Origin: Beroe forskalii
Lineage: Eukaryota > Ctenophora > Nuda > Beroida > Beroidae
Reading direction: 5' to 3'
Assembly (NCBI GenBank): GCA_011033025.1
Contig: WFMF01000049.1
Span: forward strand, 124,001 to 188,000
DNA: 64,000 bases
Made by a program: the position numbers and the translations under genes. Positions 43,380-55,500 of the stretch are shown here, piece by piece. The first letter of the stretch is position 1; each line of letters begins with the position of its first letter. The notes beneath the pieces are model-generated. The model did no database searches, was not told where the DNA came from, and saw only the letters and a program-made list of their open reading frames with translations.

Positions 43380-46176
43380 TGGCAAAGTTTTCAGTGAACT
43401 CTTGTTTGCTTGCGCCACTCCGCCTTTGCAACAAGTCGGGGTAACCTAAGAACCTAACGGTTCATCTGTTGAGATTCAAGTATTTGGACTAAATGATTGT
43501 TTGACGGTGTGAATTTTCGATCGAAACCCAGAAGACACAGTGGTTAGATTGAATTCTAAGTCCCTATTTAATTTGATTTTTAAGGAGACGAAAATTTGAA
43601 GACCGAGATCAGTTAAGCAGTTATAAGCTTTCAGATTATTCATCATGCCTCACTTTTGCTCCAAATAATAATTTATTCAAAAGTTATAAATTTCAACTTT
43701 TTGCCAAATTGCCAACTGAAATTGTTCGGGGACTGCAATTTTCGCTGTTGTCACAATGGTACCATATCGACAAGATTTGTGTATAGGCATGTTAATTTTC
43801 TTTTTTCTCGATTGTCAGCTATTGGCAGATATTTTCGGTTCTAGTGCCACAATTATCGCGAAATTTTCATTGATCTTTGCATGAGTATGATGGCGATACT
43901 CAGTAACGTTTCTTTTCATTTTGTATGCACTAGAACCGAAAATATCTGCCTTGAAAGAATCTTCTAGTTTTTCCTAGTTTCAGATTTCTGCTTGCTTATT
44001 GGCAAAACTAAAGCACTCGCGGAGTAGTGGAGGAAAAGAGTCTGAATTGGTTTCAAAACCGGGACATACCTTTTCGCTACGTCAGGAAATCGTTGGTTAT
44101 CCCCAAACAACTTTAAACTTTGTTCTCGGGCCTCAATAATGAGTGAGGTCAAACAATGCTTTAAAGTCGTGATTGGTGTCATAATTTTCACCATAAATGA
44201 TGATAAATTCGATAAAGTTGACCTAGAAAATATCTGACTAAACGCCCATTGCCTACACTTACTGCTGACAATCGAAAAACTAACATAGAGTCACATGATC
44301 ATTTGTAATGGCTGATTAAAGTTGTCACTGCGAAACGTCTGTAAAATGCGCGCGCACAAACGCGCCAATAATTTTGACACCCTGCTGTACTTATGCATAT
44401 TGCCTTTAACTACTAATACCTAAAAACAACTTTACACAAATCTTATCTATCTCATGATCTATCTTAAGACGGAAATTCAGTTTAAAGTGATTTCAGCGGT
44501 ACTCGGTAGGTCGAAGTTAACACAATGCACTATGCAAGTGCATGATGCATCTGCTACATGTCTTATCATCAAACTGACAAGGTAATAAAAATGATGGTAA
44601 GTGGTAACTACTAAATAGGGCAGCTAAAATCTTAACATAGTGCTCTAGCGATCAAAAATTATTCTATTGCTTTATTGGAATTTTTGTTATCCCCACTAGT
44701 TACCACTTCCAGATGCCTAGGTCTCAGAATATGTTTTATACTACCCTTCTGTGACATGTGTCCAATTGCCGTTGATGGATGAGTGAATGACTGGTTAGGT
44801 AAAGAAATTTTCCTGATTTCTGAAAATGGCGGTGGAAATTGGATGATGAAGTTTCACACTGCGCGCACTTACGCGCGCAGCGCATCTATGTTTATGTCAA
44901 AGTCAAGCTTACTGGGGGTCCTTGCTACACAAGTATATCGTGCGGATTTCGCGCCCAAATGAAATTATCGCGCGGTAGAAACCAGGAGCTATTAGCCAAA
45001 TTGATGGAAATGGAATTTTACAAATCTTTTTTGGCGATAAATTATTATTTGAATCATAAATTTTGCCCGCTTGTTGAATGAATGTATGAAGGACCTAAAA
45101 TTGCAAATAAATTTCCATATTCATACCTCTTTTTCTCAAAATGAATTATTTAAAAACACAGAGACATGAGTTGATCGATTCACTGCAAATTTGTGCTGTG
45201 TTTTGAAAATTAAGAAAAAACTACATGATCAACATCCACAAACAGCTTTTCCACAAACTTCGTGATACATTAGAATGAATTTACATTAGAACAAGATAAT
45301 AATTAAGTAATGATATCTTAATATCTGAATGAATCTTAATTATAATTTCGTAAGAGCACGTGAATAATGTATGTCTGTGCGGGCGCACAGTTTAAATTTG
45401 AGCTTGCCAAGAAAGTATCAAGGAAAACGAAGGGTAAGATGCGCATAATGGTACCGTTGCTATGGATACACGTATTCTGCACGTGCAGATTATGATCAGT
45501 TCTATGCGAGTGCTTCCTAATACGTTGTTGACTGCTGCATTTTAAAGTTTGAAAGAACGGCGTGTTTACTGTTTTTCATTTGAAATTCAAGATCTGAAGA
45601 CAGAGGACGACCTTATGGCTGGCATCGTGGTGGCTGTTTCTGATAGCATCTCTTCATAAATCTGAGACAGACGTCGGTCGATTTAAATTAATGCTGAGTT
45701 GATGGTAACAGAAAAATGTGAATTTAGAGCAATCTAAGATTGAACAAAAGCAAAATCAAATTGAATCTAATTTGAGCATAAGCACATTGCGATTTTGGCG
45801 TGAATCAATGCTATAATTCAACGTTCAGTATGAATACGATACTCGGTTTTAATTTTCAGATTGAACTATATCATACAAGAGCAAATTATAATAATCAAAA
45901 CTTGCAGGGTCCAGCATTAATAAAAGTTACCAACGAATAATGGTAAATTTGCCCTTCATAAATTTGAGAGCTTATTATTTGGTCCTGTACTATCTAGCCG
46001 GCCCAACGTAGCGCCGCCGAGTGAACTATGTATTAGCAGGCCCATCGGGCCTGCTAGTAATGATTATAATCTCAACAAATAATCAAATAACATCAAAGCA
46101 TTATCCGAACAAAAAGACTATTTTGAATTAATGTTCCCACAAAAATTATTAGGAAGAATATTAATTTCTTCAAAGT
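43380..46176. other. No gene seen; one MITE and dispersed repeats
   Basis: The MITE at 43801-44286 is listed separately. 45345-45430 repeats a segment found at 26460-26560. A frame of 80 codons at 44839-45081 has no splice context or recognisable motif and is left out. The remainder is AT-rich. Confidence 0.5.
43801..44286. mobile_element. MITE with TTTTTCTCGATTGTCAGC termini
   Basis: Left TTTTTCTCGATTGTCAGC and right GCTGACAATCGAAAAAC are inverted. An inner pair (GGCAGATATTTTCGGTTCTA at 43824 and its complement at 43931) folds the left half separately, and ATATTTTCTAGGTCAAC on the right side resembles it. It is a moderately diverged non-autonomous element. Confidence 0.65.
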
Positions 46177-46612
46177 TTATTCTCCATCAAGGACCCAACT
46201 CATTTTCCCTTTAATCTTCCCCGTATCTTCTGAGTCTAAAAGCGAAGTGACAAACTCTAGCTTTGCTCGCAGCTGGGATTGTACTGCCAGTACTCGGGTA
46301 AGGTTTGATTCTATTTGTTGGATAGCTGTCTCCCCTCAACCTGCAAGTAATAACTCCACTGTGATCTCAAGCATTCTCGTGTGTGAATAATTCAGGAGGG
46401 TCAGTTCATCCATAGTAACTTTTTGACTGTCAAAATGCCACAGGATAACGTAGGCAACCCAGAGTCTTATCAATTATCGCAAAAATTCAATAGAACAGGA
46501 ATTCAAACCTTTCGCTTTCTGGAGAGAATGTCCGATATGTCGAAACCTTTAAATTCATAGGGGGACGCTCCCCTCCAAGTCAGTTTGTTTGGAAATATCT
46601 TGCCCTGAAATG

Positions 46613-47170
46613 TCAAACCCTTACATACACGGAACTAAAAAGCAATGAATTTATGCAATGATATTATGCATTTCCCTAATGCGAAACTGACTCAAATGTG
46701 ATTCAAATCGCTCCCTTACTGTACCCTGCACAATTTTTAGTAAAATCATGATACAATTAATAATTAGATAAAGTCCAGGCCAGAAACGAAGGGGCCAAAA
46801 TGTCAAAACCCTTACATACACGGAACTAAAAAGCAATGAATTTATGCAATGATATTATGTATTTCCCTAATGCGAAACTGACTCAAATGTGATTCAAATC
46901 GCTCCCTTACTGTACCCTGCACAATTTTTAGTAAAATCATGATACAATTAATAATTAGATAAAGTCCAGGCCAGAAACGAAGGGGCCAAAATGTCAAAAC
47001 CCTTACATACACGGAACTAAAAAGCAATGAATTTATGCAATGATATTATGCATTTCCCTAATGCGAAACTGACTCAAATATGATTCAAATCGCTCCCTTA
47101 CTGTACCCTGAACAATTTTTAGTAAAATCATGAAACAAATAAAGTCCAGGCCAGAAATGAAGGGGCCCAA
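46613..47170. repeat. 191-bp tandem repeat in the TRPA-A intron
   Basis: Nearly three copies (unit start CCTTACATACACGGAACTAA at 46619, 46810 and 47001) are almost identical, and the last is truncated at the LINE junction. Identical open frames recur 191 bp apart and are artefacts. The first copy starts directly after exon 46509-46604. Confidence 0.9.
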
Positions 47171-48150
47171 AACAAGGTGAGAAGGTTATGAAGCTACAAT
47201 ATAAATACCAACTTAACCCTGGTAAAACACAGATCATTGTCTTTGCACCACCCAACATCCTCAAGAATATCTCTATCAATGGTGTTTTCCTGCCAGGTGG
47301 CATTTGTGTGAGATTCTCTAGTACTGCCAAGAACCTTGGAGTACTGTTTGATGAAAGTCTGAGCTTCAAAAATCATGTAACCCGAGTTAAACAGGACTCT
47401 TTCAGAATGCTGCGCAACATCAATAAGCGTAAGTTTTTGTTTGACACAGACCAAGTGAAACTCATAATCAATAGCCTTGTTGCCTGCAAACTCGACTACT
47501 GCAATGACTTGCTCTATGGTATTAATGAAGACACACTATCAGAGCTTCAGCGGATACAGAATGCTGCTGCAAAGAGTGTTGTTGGACTCTACAAACACGA
47601 TCATGTAGGCAACACTCTAAATGAACTTCATTGGCTTCCCGTAAAGCAACGGATTACATACAAGATACTTTTATTAGTATTCAAGTGTTTGAACAGTCTC
47701 GGTCCAGAATATCTTTCATCAGATTTGAATTATGCTAATATTTTGGGATCAAATGTGCAATTATATTAAAGGAACCTAAGATGCTCACTAGTTATGGTGA
47801 TAGGTGTTTTTCGAAGGCTGGGCCTAAGTTGTGGAACATGCTACCCTTACATGTTAAGCACTGTTCTGATATTGTAGCTTTCAAAACTGCTTTGAAGACT
47901 CATTTATTTTTAGAAACATATAAAGAACATTAGTTAACATTAGATATCCATTTAGTTGTTGTTCATTAAACAGTGCAAATTAGGTATAATTTTATTTCTT
48001 GAATTTTTGACCTAATGAAACTGATTAGCATTTTTAACATACTTGACCACTGTTTATGTAATCTTGACAGTTATGTTTTTGTGGCACACCTGAGTGTGAT
48101 AGAAGTTGTGCCACCATAAATTATAAATATAACTTATTATTATTATTATA
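47171..48150 (+). mobile_element. 5'-truncated non-LTR retrotransposon (reverse transcriptase C-terminus)
   Basis: An open frame at 47188-47769 encodes the end of a LINE reverse transcriptase: LNPGKTQIIVF, LGVLFDESLSFKNHV, CKLDYCNDLLYG, LQRIQNAAAKSVVG, LHWLPVKQRITYKILLL. After one frameshift near 47767 the typical C-terminus continues (SKAGPKLWNMLPLHV, FKTALKTHLF) to a stop at about 47932. A 3' UTR follows and ends in a TTATTATTATTA tail. Motifs resemble CR1/L2/RTEX-type elements. It lies antisense in an intron of TRPA-A. Its tail reaches the third base of that intron, immediately beside the exon ending at 48152. Confidence 0.85.
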
Positions 48151-49389
48151 CCGTTGGGAAGGTTGAATTGGGTTTAGATATCGGTAATTTCTCTCCAAGG
48201 AATATCTGTTTTATTCTCTCAGCAGATCTCAGCACCTTCGATGTTCGGCGAGTTTCAGCCACATCGATAATCGCCAAACCAGTCTATGAAGGATGAAAAT
48301 CAAAGATACAGAAATAGTTTACTGACAAATTATAGATATTACATTCCAAAGGTTCTGTTTTCCAATGCTCATTTCCCACAGCCATAATCAATATAAAACC
48401 GATTAACTGATAAACAGATAAACTGATAAACCACAAGTTTCGAGTTCTAACTCACGAGTAAGTTCATGAGGATAACAGGGAAAAGGAAAAGGAAGACGAC
48501 ATAGAGAGGGTAGGTGGAGTAGGGAATTCCATGGGGTTCTCGTCGTTTATGTTGTAGGGAACAAAGTACACGTCAAAGTTGAACTCCCCCGTAAACATGG
48601 TCATGAGCTTGGCAAAGGTGAATCCAAGAGTTCGGTACGTTCCAAACTGAGGGAGTCAGATCATCAGATGGAGTACCTACGTTTATATCGAAATAATACC
48701 GGAAAAAGGAATGAATACGTCAAGGAGTTCTTGTTCAATTAGGACACATCTTCAGCTGAATTTTTAAAATATGACTATTTCCATTGCATAGTATGTCAAA
48801 ATCAAACCGTTGGTCCAAGAGCCATGTAGAAGAAGAACCAGAAGGGAATGAAGAAGAGGAACATAGGAAATGCGACCCAAATGAAGGTCTTGATGAGAAC
48901 GTATATCATGATCATGTAGATACCAATGTAGGGCAGTTTCTTGAGAGTCATGAGCATACTGAACCAGGCCCAAACTATCGTGTAACAACCGATCTGAGAG
49001 AGATGGTTTCAAATTCACATTATTAAAATTTTTAAGACCTCCTTGTAAGCATTCAAAATTCAAGTCCAACAATTGATTAGTAGGGGGGGGGGGCAACCTC
49101 GAAAAACCCCCATAAACCCCGAAAAATTAAACCCCTATTTGGCTTTTTTATATCCACTTTGGTGTTTTTGGGGGTTTAAATGGGTACCATTTCAAAATAG
49201 GGCCAAAAATCAACAACTGAAATGATTCCCGGACTTTATGCCGACACTGGACCATATGCCGACTTCGAAAAACCCCTGGTCGGCATAAAGTCCAAAAATG
49301 GACTTTATACCGACACTGGACGTTATGCCGACATGATTTCCCGGGCTTATTAAAACTTAGAACTTATAGAGTGTTCAATGTAATTTCAA

Positions 49390-49963
49390 GGATATGAGGG
49401 GGATCTCTGGTCATGTGCTTCACGATCTGTGAGGGAGTGCTCCAGCTTCAAGGCATCCAGGAAGGACCAGATGGTGGGGTTGGTGCAGGTCACAATGCTC
49501 TTGAAGCCTTTGTGCCATCCCTCCGCCAGGTTTGAAGACCTATTAGGTTAAGGCCGCAGATGGTGGCATCAAACTGGTTCCACCCCAACTGGTCGAAGAG
49601 AGGTATGGTAGAGGAAGTCCCCAGCCAGGTGTACTCCATGTAGGCAGCAAAGGATTCCATCTCTGAGGGAAGGAGAGGTTTGAGGTGCCGCCAAGCCATG
49701 TCGACATCACCGGGAGGAACAGAGGGGAGAGCTCCTAACATCAGGAAGGACTTCCGGACTTCTGAACCCACCACTCTGTAATCAGGGACCAGGTCTGTTG
49801 AAGCGAACTTCCTCCACAGTGCTTGAAATGGAAGTAGCAGTGGTGGTTCCTGGCCAGACAGAGAGGACAGCGTTGCGGAGACCGGTCCAGCTCCTCCAGG
49901 AGGTTGGTGTACAGAGCTTCTGACTTCCCAAGAAGGAGTCCGTAGGGAGATCTTGGTGGACAC
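49390..49963 (-). pseudogene. MULE-type transposase remnant
   Basis: The minus strand encodes ALWRKFASTDLV, PPGDVDMAWRHLKPLLP, FAAYMEYTWLG and GWNQFDATICGL. After a frameshift near 49540 it continues RSSNLAEGWHKGFKSI, TNPTIWSFLDALKLEHSL. This order (Y/F-x-x-TW-G, W-x-x-F, [RT]xxN-x-x-EGWH-x-x-F) is the C-terminal signature of animal Mutator-like transposases. A second frame change occurs upstream near HCYFHF/ALWRKF. The DDE core is missing or unreadable, so it is inactive. Confidence 0.75.
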
Positions 49964-50489
49964 TCACAAAATATCACTGCATTTACTTCACCTAATAACA
50001 AGCTTCATCCGAGCACCTCATCAGCGATCGAACCTTGTTAGCGACACATGACACGCGATCCACCGGATAAGCTCTCGAATAACAGGCCTGATACTGTCTG
50101 ATCCCAATCACAGCTTCATAAAAAGTCCCTAAATTCATACAACCCAATAATCTCATTCTCAGCTTCACAAAATATCACTACATTTTCTTCACCTAATAAC
50201 AAGCTTCATCCGAGCACCTCATCAGCGATCACATCTTGCTTAAGCGACACATGACACACTATCCACCGGATACGCTCTCGAATAACTGGCCTGATACTGT
50301 CTCATAACCGCTATACACTATCGGATAAGACACAAGGATACGATAAACCAAATAACAGAAGGGTATCACAGATTGACCTGTCGGCATATAGTCCAAAAAC
50401 GGACTTTATGCCGACAGACGATATACCGACATGTCCCTAGAAATCCAATGTCGGCATATAGTCCGCTGTCGGCATAAAGTCCGGGTACC

Positions 50490-51450
50490 GCTCAAATGGT
50501 ACCATTTCAGAAAAGGGTCGAAAATCATCATCAAAAGTGGTACCATTTGAAAAAAAATCGGAAAATTTTCTATAAAATGGTAAAATTTTCTATAAAATGG
50601 AACTGTTTCTGAATAAATTTTAAAATTTCTCAACAGAAAATGGTACCATTTTAGAAAAGGTTCGAAAATCCTCAACAAAAATGGTACTATTTCAGAAAAG
50701 TGCCAAAAATTTTCAGCAAAAATGGTACCATTTCAGAAAAGGTTCGAAAATCCTCAACAAAAATGGTACCATTTCAGAAAAGTGCCAAAAATTTTCAGCA
50801 TAAATGGTACCATTTCAGAAAAGGGTTGAAAATCCTCAACAAAAATGGTAGGTACCATTTCAGAAAAGGGTCGAAAATCGTCAACAAAAATGGTACCATT
50901 TCCGAAAAGTGCCAAAAAATCTTCAGCAAAAATGGTACCATTTCAGAAAAGGGTTGAAAATCCTCAACAAAAATGGTACCATTTCAGATTAGGGTCGAAA
51001 ATCGTCAACAAAAATGGTACCATTTAAGAAAAGGGTCGAAAATCCTCAACAAAAATGGTACCATTTCAGAAAAGTGCCCAGAAAAAATTTCCAGCAAAAA
51101 TGGTACCATTTCAGAAAAGGGTTGAAAATCCTAAACAAAAATGGTACCATTTCAGATTAGGGTCGAAAATCCTCAACAAAAATGGTAGGTACCATTTCAG
51201 AAAAGGGCCAAAATTCCTCAACAAAAATTATGGTACCATTTCCGAAAAGTACCAAAAACCTCCAGCAAAAATGGTACCATTTCAGAAAAGGGTTGAAAAT
51301 CCTCAACAAAAATGGTACCATTTCAGAAAAGGGTCGAATATCCTCAACAAAAATGGTACCATTTCAGAAAAGTGCCAAAAATCCTCAACAAATATGGTAC
51401 CATTTGAGAGAAGAGCCGAAAATCCACAACTAAAGTAGTACCATTTTGAG
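50490..51450. repeat. 42-bp minisatellite with central GGTACC
   Basis: About 22 units of AAAAATGGTACCATTTCAGA followed by AAAGGGTCGAAAATCCTCAAC. AATGGTACCATT is a perfect palindrome. The unit is a multiple of three and lacks stops in some frames, which creates long but meaningless open frames. It forms the right part of the transposon at 49084-51592. Confidence 0.95.
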
Positions 51451-52384
51451 AGGAAATCGAATTTCCCGACCGAAAAACGGCTATTTTTATCAGTTTAGCC
51501 TCCTTAAACCCTCATAAACCCCGAAAAATTAAACCCCCATTTGCCAATTTTTATATCCACCCGGGGTTTTTCGAGGTTGCCCCCCCCCACCCTTAGTAGC
51601 TACAAAAAATATTGTTTATCCCTACTTATACTCACTTCCCACTGCCAGTGTGATACACTATCAGGATTAATGAAGATTGATGAAACGAAGATAAAAGCAA
51701 GGGTAAATCCAGCAAATTCCAAGTACGCCAAGGGGTTTCTGAAACAGCAAAAAATGATAAATTTCACACGTTTCAGGGCTTCAGGGTTGGTTAAATCATT
51801 ATTAATTTATCGAGAATTAAACAAAAATTGTAGAAATCTCAATTCACTTTCAAATTTTCAATCAAAAGTAAAATTTATAAACAAGAGGAAAATTTAAGAT
51901 TTTCATTTTAAAAGATGAACCTGAAGTAAGCTTTGAAGTCGGTGGTTGCATTCAGTATTTCGGTACAGATCCGTATGATAATGAACAAGATAGACAAGCC
52001 GGATGAAATTTGGAGGATGGTTTTAGGACGCTCATCGGTTGATAAGGGATTTACTTCAAACGAAGCATAGATCCTGAAATATTATGTAATGAGAGTTTTA
52101 GCCTTAAAAAGTGGAACGCAAAAAATTATAAACTCTTTCATTCTTTAATATAAATCCAGACTTTTCATTTTAAAGATGTATTAAAGCTAAATAAATAAAT
52201 AAATAAATCAAAACGATGAATAACGATCAATTCTTTACAGAACTCACGTGACAAAGACAACCAGAAGAAAGTTGAAGACCACGTTAAGATAACAGGGGAA
52301 TTTGCCATAGGCATCCCATTTATATGTGATGAGTGAGCTAACCATTGGGTGATCAAGGAGTTCAATCCTGTCATAATTCAACTA

Positions 52385-52590
52385 AGTGGAAAATGAAATG
52401 AGTAAGTGAGTACGTGGGTGGGTGAATTAGTGAGTGGGTGAGTGAGTGAGTGAGTGGGTGATTGAGTAGTTGGAAAAGTGAGTGAGTGGATGACTGAATG
52501 AGTAAGTGGGTGATGAGTGGGTAGTTGGGCAAGTAAGTGAGTGGATGGGCAAGGGAGTGAGTACTTCAGTAAAGAAAGAAACCGAGTAAA
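52385..52590. repeat. GTGAGTGAGTGGGTG repeat in the TRPA-A intron
   Basis: Degenerate 4-bp-based array (GTGA/GTGG/GTAA) filling the intron between exons 52603-52720 and 52248-52381. TRPA-B has the same array in the equivalent intron, so it predates the gene duplication. Confidence 0.85.
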
Positions 52591-55500
52591 AATTTTAATC
52601 ACCATGGTTGTAAAGGGATGCACGGCAGCATTGTTTCCTTCTGATTCCAACAAACTGTAATCAAACGAAGCCCAAAATTCAGTTTTATCGTTTGGAATTG
52701 CCTCGTCTCCATCAGAACACCTAGCAGAAGTCATCATTCATTAAAAGTTCTTCATACTCTCATACTGTGATTTTGCTCAATTATATTTTTTTTCAAAAAT
52801 AAAAGCAAGATTTCCGCCTTACGCCATTACTGGATTATACAGATGATTGGTAAATTGATGTTTTACCTGTCAAACAGGATCTTTGCTTGCTCAGGGAAGT
52901 GAATAATGAGTTGATGGAGAGGGTTGGAGTTGATATTTTCCTGTTTTTCATCATGATTGTCATTCATCGTTGTATCGTTAACTGGGACGTTTTCAGTTAA
53001 GAGAGGGGTTTCAAAATGCTAAAATGAATCAAAAATATTATCATTTAAGGTTTTATTAAAGTTTATTTACCAGCATGACAAAATAATTATATTTTGTGTC
53101 TTATCAATAAATTTGCACCGTCCGCCTGGGCTTCTTTCGATAAAAAACCTAACCTGCTTTTGGTTTCGGTTGCTGCTTTGGTTGCTTCTGTTGCTGTTTT
53201 GGTTTCTTCTGAGGTGACAACATTTGCTGTTTTGGTTCCATAAGCTGCTGTTCAGAAGTTGGGCGGGGTTTAATTGCCTCCATATACTGATCCGACCTCA
53301 ACAGCAAAGATACAATGTTCTCATTATTAGCCCTGATAGCTGTCAGAAGAGCGTTTTCTCCAAGTTGATTGAACGCATCCACCTGACATCCCTTTTCAAG
53401 TAGCAGTTTGGCTGCCCCCTCCTCCCCAGTTTGTGCAGAGTAATGGAGGGGCCTGTCCTCATTGCTATCAACAGCTTCCAGCAGAGCACCCTCGTTTATA
53501 AGTAGCTTTATCACGGTAACAGATCCTGATTGAGCTCCAAAATGGAGAGGACTTACTCCTCTCATGTTTCTTCTGTTCACATCAGCCCCTCCAGAGAGTA
53601 GTACCCTAAAAGAGTGGTAAAATTCGGGTTTTGAAAATCAGGATGCACTGTCTCCACAATTGGGACATAATTCATGGTCTTACAACAAAATACAAAAAAA
53701 TTCACGCTATCAATAGAACTATCATCAATAGAATTATCACCACTTATCATCAATTATAGACCTGCAGGATTGAGAATGACTGCGTTTAGCAGCCAGATGT
53801 AATGGAGTGTTCCCCAATCTATCCTCATACCCTACACATAGATTACGCTCGCCTATCATGAACTCTAAACTCCTGGAAAGTAGAAGGGATATAATAAATC
53901 AATTGATAAAACGATAAACACCCATTTGTTCGTGTACTTAGGAGGGCAAAAAGTAATCATGAAATTGTAACCCATCAATTAATGATATCGGATTAGCTTC
54001 ACTTTGATATACTCAACTCTAATTGTCATACAATAGAGTTAATAAGGAGTTAAATGGTATTGACTAACTCTTTTCTCCCCTCCTCTGCCGCCAAGTGTGC
54101 GGCTGTCTTCCCTTGCTTGTTCTTTCTACTCAAATCATAGCCTTGTTTCAAGAGCAACTGCGAGGAAAAATCAGAGATGAATGAGATTTTTAGGTTTTTG
54201 GGGTAATTCAATCTATATTATACATGCATATTGCTGTATTTCATCAGATTATTTCTGGATTTCATTTGATATATTTGCTCATTCGTCATGTTGATGCATT
54301 TTCTCAAAGCAATGTATTTAAGCACCTGTAGACACATGATGTATCCGTGTTTAGCAAGCAATGTGAAGGGGAGTGTTATGTCCGTTATCAATATCATCCT
54401 CTATCGTATTCTCCTTCATCAGTGTCATCAGGTACCGCACTACTTCAACCCGGTTCTTTAGAACTGGGAGAGGGGATGTTATGAATTTCAAGAATGAATA
54501 ATAAAACCAATAAAACACTTTCAGTAGAAACATTTTATGGATTGAAAACCAACCAGCAATGCTAAGATGGATCAGATTTCATGGCGATTTTATGAGGTCG
54601 ACAGTATCATGAACTGATCCAAGTCCCTTCATTGAATAGTTGAATACAAACCTGCATGTGATATGGGAGTGAGTCCTGAGTAGTCATGTGCCCAGTGGTT
54701 GGCTCCATTCTCAACTAATAGTTTGGGAAGGTCTATGGCCTCGTTAGCAGCACATGCATACATGAGAGGGGTCTCTCCGTGCATGTCCTTACACTCTGTG
54801 TCCACTTGACTGGAAATAAGTTGTTGAAAATAACATGAAGCCTCGGCGTGAAGTCATTACTCAACATTTGAAGCAGTGATAGCCTTTCATAACGTACAAT
54901 CAAAATAATACACAATACCTTGATCATTAAAAAATCAAATGAGTTATGAGTGATAACTGGACATCTGATCAACTTTACTTACTATTTGAGAACGAGAGTT
55001 TCTGCCGCTTTGAATTGACTGTGTTGAACTGCCAAGTGAAGTGGAGTCTGCCCCACTTCATTGACGCATTTCTCATCAGCACCCGCCTCAATGAGAACAT
55101 CTATGATGTCACTAGCACCTCCTACAACTGCACAGTGCAATGCCGTCTCACCTGAGAAGTGAACTCTTTAATTATATCCAGCAGCCCCTGGTTTACCTCC
55201 GCAGTCCGTTGACAATCACTCAACGGACCGGACGCTCAAGTGTCAACGGTCACTTAATAAGTTGAAAATGGTACTTAATTTACCTGACTCTGTCGCATAA
55301 TTGACATTGATAGAATCCTCATAGGACACTTCTCTTCCAATTGCAGTGAGATATTTGACAATCTCCAGATTGTTGTTGAGACACGCGTGTAAGAGTGGTG
55401 TTCTTCCTTCACTATCTACACTGTCCAGCTCGGGAATGTACTTTCCTTTGTATTTCTTATCGGGTGTAGCTTCCACCAGAGACTTGACTATCTCAACATT

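Larger units (their letters stand above)
49084..51592. mobile_element. 2.5-kb composite TIR transposon in the TRPA-A intron
   Basis: Ends GGGGGCAACCTCGAAAAACC and its complement GGGGTTTTTCGAGGTTGCCC are inverted repeats that extend inward through CCCCGAAAAATTAAACCCC. The element is flanked by the direct repeat TTAGTAG (49077-49083 and 51593-51599). Inside, a second inverted pair (GGACTTTATGCCGACACTGG and relatives at 49230-49335 and 50380-50490) suggests a nested element holding the MULE-like transposase remnant. Between 49980 and 50300 a roughly 190-bp segment (AATAACAAGCTTCATCCGAG) is duplicated. The right half is the 42-bp minisatellite. Confidence 0.8.

Noticed and set aside
44839..45081. 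80-codon forward frame
   Set aside because: No family resemblance, no splice context and AT-rich flanks; such length is expected by chance in 64 kb.
46651..47027. Two identical 61-codon frames 191 bp apart
   Set aside because: They are copies within a 191-bp tandem repeat and have no coding features.
51055..51438. 127-codon repetitive frame (MVPFQKSAK type)
   Set aside because: The 42-bp minisatellite unit is divisible by three and lacks stops, so long frames arise automatically; it lies inside a transposon.
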